From NCBI GenBank assembly GCA_002189035.1, contig NEEC01000004.1, positions 2,542,001-2,606,000 on the forward strand: a DNA stretch of 64,000 bases. The letters run 5' to 3'. The translations under genes and the position numbers were made by a program. A model generated the notes under the pieces. The model did no database searches, was not told the DNA's origin, and worked only from the letters and a program-made list of their open reading frames with translations. Below are positions 59,214 to 64,000 of the stretch, piece after piece (the first letter of the stretch is position 1; every line of letters begins with the position of its first letter). This DNA comes from Utricularia gibba (Eukaryota; Streptophyta; Magnoliopsida; Lamiales; Lentibulariaceae).

Positions 59214-60292
59214 TAATCAATTCTTTGATATGCTAGTTTATAACAAGTGTGTTTACCAAATTTATGTATAAAGTTACATAAATACCATTGATGTCTATAT
59301 ATATTGTGTATAAAATCATATTGTTTTAAACCCATAAATTGATAATTTTTGCTTGTGGCTATGCTTACTAATCACATCTACTTCGAATTTATCTTACTTT
59401 GCATCAAAATATGTGAGTAGTGATCAATTGCTTATAGACTATAATTAAAAGATGTTTCATAAAAACTATAACATTACAAGTGGAAATATGTAAAATAACC
59501 AATGAATAACCAAGAATTTATGCTCAAGTTTTTGAAGTAAATTTTATCAATTTCAAGAAACTAAAAGCATCTAACCATGATGGCTATCACAAATATAACC
59601 AAAAATGGAAAAATAAAAATCTTCTTCCTTATTATAGCAGAGAAGAATAACAAAAGTTGCAATTCCAAGTTCAAGTTTGAAAAGGTTAAAAGATATCAAT
59701 TCTCTATTGAAAGTTTTATTTAATTTGTATCAATAAGTACATCTAATTTCTCTATTTCTATTTCTTCATTCTTTTTATCTTCTTTGTGCTTTTAGCTTCC
59801 TCATTATTGCAATCAATCTTTTTAATATCATCCATTGAGCGTTGAGAAATGTAAATTCTCTCGGCCCATATCATCATCTAATCGATCAGATAAAACAGCA
59901 AAATAATTGAGATGTTAGATCAAAATACAATGATTTCTTCCTTTTCTTATGTCATAAACCTTTCTTGAATAGCATAACTATTGACTACATTTCCTTCCAT
60001 TCTGATGTGTATATTTAAGCACTCCCACCAAAACCACATTTGACATGAAACTGCTTGCAGTTTCTTCATACTTTTGATTAATTTAAATTTGCCATTCCAT
60101 GAACTCCATTCACATCACCTTCACCTTCTACAACAAAACTGTAAACATAGTCCTCAACCTCAACCCTATAGCTGGAATCCCTCCCTGGTTTGAAGGTTTT
60201 CCAGGACTGGTGTTCCTTCGCATACAGAGTGAGGAGCGATGAACTAAGCCAGCAGAGACTCGCATCGGTTACCAGCTACTGGACTTTGAAAA
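59214..60292. other. AT-rich spacer, 3' flank of CSLD gene
   Basis: No coding signal. The last ~200 bases are the presumed CSLD 3' UTR (minus strand). Confidence 0.5.
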
Positions 60293-63200
60293 TCAGAACT
60301 GAATTTGGTCGCCGTCGGAGCCCCTAGCGCCGCCCTGAGGTGGACTGATGACAACCCAGAGCAATGAAACAGTTATGGAGATGAGCCCAGACCAGACGTA
60401 GATGATGGTAGGGACTCTTCCCCTTCTCCCCATCAGTCCTTTGGCAAAGGGATACATATGAGCAAGCACCCAAAGGCTGAAGAAAGAGCCACCAAACAGC
60501 TTGCTCCACTCGGGAATCACACTGTATATCGTCCTCGAGAATCCAATCACCAAAGCGACCAAGTTTGTCACGATGATGAACAGCGGCATGATGAATAGGC
60601 CCGTCCATTTCACGACATACAGGTCCGCGTAGATGTCATCCTCATCTTCGGCTGCGGATTTTGAGGTCAGGGTGAAGGAAATCTCAATTCCAGCGATGAC
60701 TTTCAGAAGCCCCTGGATAACGGCAACAAGGTGAGCGCTGGAGCCTCCAATTACCCAGAACTGCTCGTTTCTCCAGTGCTCTTCGAGTGCGATTCCGGAC
60801 CATTTCACCTCCAGAAGCGAGATGAAGATCAAGGTGACGGTGATGGTGAGAAGGTATAAGAGAAATTGGATGTCCAGGGATTGAACTATGAATTGGCCGG
60901 AGAAGAGAGATAGCGCCGGTAGAAAGCAGTAGACGACGAGGAAGATTGAGGTGAAGGGATAGATTCCGACGTTAAGATATGCCACTCGCTGCAAGAATTT
61001 GAGGCGGTTGGTGGCCAGCAGAGCATTGTTGCGGGAGAAGAAGATCTCAACGGAGCCGGTGGCCCATCGGAGAACCTGATGGAGACGATCTGTCAAGTTG
61101 ATTGGTGCCGTACCTCGAAATGCGTCACGCTTCGTTATGCAGTACACTGACCGCCACCCCCTGTTATGCATTCTATAACCCGTCACCACATCTTCTGTCA
61201 CAGACCCGTAAATCCAACCGATTCTATCTCCCCACTCTGTGTTATCCTCATACCTGATGGTTTCCAACGATTGGATAAGTACTAGCACTAGATTGTGTGT
61301 TCTATTTTCCAAGAAGAACGTACCAGCAAGAAATGACGGCGATGGCCTCGGCAGCGGTGGGGGCGTCGAGAGGAGCTCGAGGTGCCAAAAGAGCACCTGG
61401 AGGCCGGCCATTCTTGACTGAGAAATGATCGGCAAGTGGGCGGCCTTGGAACTCCGCCACAGCAATTGATTCATTGAACATGGTGGAATTACCAAACTTC
61501 TTAGGAAGGTTCAGGTCCGGGTGACCAGGGTTCAATGGTTCCTCTTCACCAGATCGCCGTTGCTGAAAATCCTTTGCCCGGGACTTGTATTGCCCGAATA
61601 CACCTAAATACTCATTCGCACGCGGTGGAAGAAAACCGTACAGTGCATATCGTCTAAACATGCAGCCAGTGCCGACGTAAACTGGTCCCTGAAGACCATC
61701 AAGAGCTCTCATATTCCCTGTTTGTGAAAAAAGATGAGTCACTCCCTGTTAGCGATGAGATGTATCTTGAACTTATGCTTCTTTTTCTGGTTCATACCAT
61801 CAAAAAACACGGTGTTATGGTTAGCATATCGATCCGAAGGATCAATACCCTCGAATCTCTGAGGGAACTGTATGTAGCAAATGCGATCTCCGCCTCTGTC
61901 CATCATGTAACAGATGCCTTCTCTGATGGCCATTGAGTTGTAGACATAGTGATCACAATCCAAGTTTAAAATGAAGGGTCCATTTGACAGGATAGCCGAA
62001 GCTCTAACCAAAGCATTCATCGCCCCTGCCTTCTTATTGTGGTCGTAAGACTTGCGTTTCTCACGCGAAACATAAGCGAACATGGGAATCCGAATATCTA
62101 TACCCGTGAAGTCGAGTCTACCTTCATCAGGTCCGCCCAAGACTGCTTCCATCTCCGGCACTTTGCTCATTATCTACTAACATCTTAGTGATCAGAAGGA
62201 TGATCTGATAGTCACAAACACACGCACTCAGAGAAATAGTATTTGGTACCTGTAAGATCCCAGCATGGTCGCCCTTGAAGTGATCAGGAATAGGAGTGAA
62301 CCAAGTCCCCGGCCAATGGGTTCCGTCGGCCATCCATGTAGCCTTGGGGGTCTCCATCTTATGATCCGGAGGTATAACACCGTTATTCTTCTCCTTAACA
62401 AGCCTCTTCTCCTGCATCTCTTCGTTCCTGTTATACATGTCGCATCGTTTCTTTATGACCTCCGGTAGACCGTTGATTCGAACCTTGAATTCGTCATACT
62501 CCCTCTTAATCCACCGTCGGTCCTTTACAAAGTCTGGCTTCTTCTTGTTCTTTGTTGGGTCGGTCTTCTGGTTGAAGTAGCTATCTGGATTCCTCGGCTC
62601 AATGTCATGCTTTCTACAGAATGGCACCCACACCTGTTTCCAGGCATGGTCTTCCATTGTTCATGAATTCATAAACAGAGAGACAGACATGCTTGGTTCG
62701 TAAAAAGTTACCTCAGCAAACTTGACGGCTTCAGCCATGGCCTCGAACGTGAGAATGGCGCCGCCGTCGTCGGAAATATAGACAGAGAGTTTCTCCACCG
62801 GATACTGCACTGCAAGAATAGATAAAATGGTGTTGGCCGTGACGAGAGGCGGCTCTTTTTCCGGATCCGCAGTCGATATGAACACATCCACTCCGGGAAG
62901 GTCTGATCTCCCGGTCGGATTCGACGGACTCGGGATCTCGAACTTTTCCTTGAGTGCAGACAAATCTGCTGACCGATTTATGGGATTGAATTTGGGGAGA
63001 ATGTCAAGCAGCCAGGAGAAGGCGAACCAGAGCTCGCATACAATAGACATTCCCCAAAGCCACATGGCTTCATGATTCGGATTCGTCACCCGCCATGTCA
63101 AGAACAGAGCCAGAGTTATCATTCGAATCATAATCAAGACTCTGTAGGGACTAATGACGCTGCCGGGGACTTGAACCTTTCTGGTGAGCGGTTTCCATGG

Positions 63201-63676
63201 CTTATCCATGAAATCCTGCATACTCATCCCGATTCATGATCGAAGGCATCACCGTCATCCTCCCAGTACGCGTTGCCGATTCCGTACCTGCCTTTCGTTT
63301 CGAAAAGATAGCGATTGTGATCGAAATCTTGGGTTTGGCTTCGTAGAAGCATCGATTTATTGTTATTGTTGTCGTTTTTCAATGTGGATGACGATGATGA
63401 TGATGATTCAGAGCGGGATCGACCAGGTCCTCGATACGTCGACGTTCCATCGGGTTGATTGTCGGGAGTGGGAGGCATCATGACGGTGTAGTTGATGTAA
63501 TCGTTGTGGGCAGAGGAAGAGTCCCCCGGAGCGTCGTGTTCCTCGTCACGAGAGAGGCTGACGATGCGGCCGCTGGAAGTTCTGCGGGAGAATTTGACGG
63601 ATTGAGCGGAAGGGCGGTCGTGTTCACCACCGGCCGTGGAAGCGGAAGGGCGGCGGGTGGTGGATGATGTTGCCAT
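60293..63676 (-). CDS. Cellulose synthase-like protein D (CSLD), five exons, lacks N-terminal zinc finger, one frameshift
   Basis: This is a family GT2 polysaccharide synthase of Golgi/plasma membrane; CSLDs make beta-1,4-glucan or mannan-type wall polymer in tip growth and cell plates. Exons are 63676-62712, 62633-62250, 62173-61798, 61717-61324 and 61253-60293, about 1026 aa. The N-terminus has [35 protein letters not shown] and [20 protein letters not shown]. Two membrane helices precede the catalytic core with [32 protein letters not shown] and QVLRW (D, DxD, D, QxxRW). About six helices follow. The RING-like Cys cluster that normally lies between PPTPDNQP and FDHNR in CSLDs is absent (linker is a Ser/Asn tract), making the N-terminus about 100 residues short. 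At 63228-63230 the frame breaks; one extra G joins [19 protein letters not shown]. The start gives [11 protein letters not shown]. Confidence 0.92.
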
Positions 63677-64000
63677 TGCGATGAGGGAGGGGTGCGGGGG
63701 GCAGAGGAATCTTCTTTTCAAGCGTTGGATCAGAAAAAGGGGAGTTCCAAAAATAGAAGCCTTAGGCCACCCACGCCTTGCATGACTCCTGGGGACTTGC
63801 TATTTTAGTGGGGAGCACAAAAGTCGCCTCATTCCTTGGCACTCCAATGACGTGATGTGGCTGGCTGGCTGCATTCGCTCTTCAAAATCTCCTGTAGGCT
63901 GCCTCTTCAACTCCATCCGGAGTGAGTCCTTCAGTGTCCCAATATTTCACAATTCAACAACTGGATGCCAAGTAGAAAAAACAAAAAGGGTAATATTTAC
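63677..64000. other. Upstream region of the CSLD gene
   Basis: Promoter/5' UTR side on the minus strand; no clear TATA box assigned. An in-frame ATG at 63721 would add 15 residues and is less likely as the start. Confidence 0.45.

Noticed and set aside
63455-63667. 70-codon plus-strand open frame
   Set aside because: Antisense to CSLD exon 1 in GC-rich sequence.
1-64000. CRISPR arrays, operons, phage or plasmid genes
   Set aside because: No regular short direct repeats with unique spacers, no ribosome-binding-site-led gene strings; the sequence is clearly eukaryotic nuclear DNA.

Overview
The window is nuclear DNA from a flowering plant. The evidence is spliced genes with short GT-AG introns, plant-specific families (UGT85-type glucosyltransferase, CSLD, PPR40, SD2-5-type receptor kinase) and an AT-rich background full of decayed LTR retrotransposons, hAT and PIF/Harbinger elements. 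The species cannot be named from the sequence alone. Nothing prokaryotic, organellar or CRISPR-like is present.

Layout. 1-3.7 kb: decayed Ty3/gypsy integrase and AT-rich spacer. 4.4-8.1 kb: a 12-exon NADPH-dependent diflavin reductase (ATR3/Tah18 type). 8.9-10.5 kb (minus): a two-exon UDP-glycosyltransferase. 12.0-12.9 kb (minus): a five-exon gene for a small membrane protein. 14.3-15.3 kb: an intronless ANTH clathrin-assembly protein, followed by a near-perfect hairpin. 15.85 kb: a small Cys-rich ORF behind a TATA box. 16.5-18.7 kb (minus): an intronless PPR40-like gene. 19-27 kb: transposon-rich, with a gypsy tail, a PIF/Harbinger-like MITE and a hAT MITE nested in an old LTR. 28.2-30.6 kb: an intronless G-type lectin receptor kinase. 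31-40 kb: a dead Harbinger transposase with its MYB/SANT partner, then a Ty1/copia relic carrying a nested solo LTR. 41.2-47.3 kb: CCDC25 homologue (minus), tRNA-Phe (plus) and eIF3 subunit L (minus). 43-56 kb also holds four LTRs, an Athila-like gypsy body and a hAT transposase relic. 56.7-58.1 kb: a DNAJB-type chaperone. 58.8 kb: a second Harbinger-like MITE. 60.3-63.7 kb (minus): a CSLD glycan synthase without the usual N-terminal zinc finger.

The host genes are unrelated housekeeping, metabolic and signalling genes and form no cluster or pathway. No new biological system was found. The observations most worth checking are: (i) four single-base frameshifts in three otherwise intact genes, each repaired by one extra G in a G-run, which suggests systematic homopolymer under-calling; (ii) five members of two LTR families that share the terminus TGATAA, four of them solo LTRs with recognisable target duplications, one excising exactly to restore a copia reverse transcriptase frame; (iii) the zinc-finger-less CSLD; (iv) a 23-bp-stem hairpin behind the ANTH gene; and (v) two short uncharacterised genes.

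Exon boundaries were placed by hand from GT/AG signals, reading frame and remembered family sequence. No alignment or database search was run.
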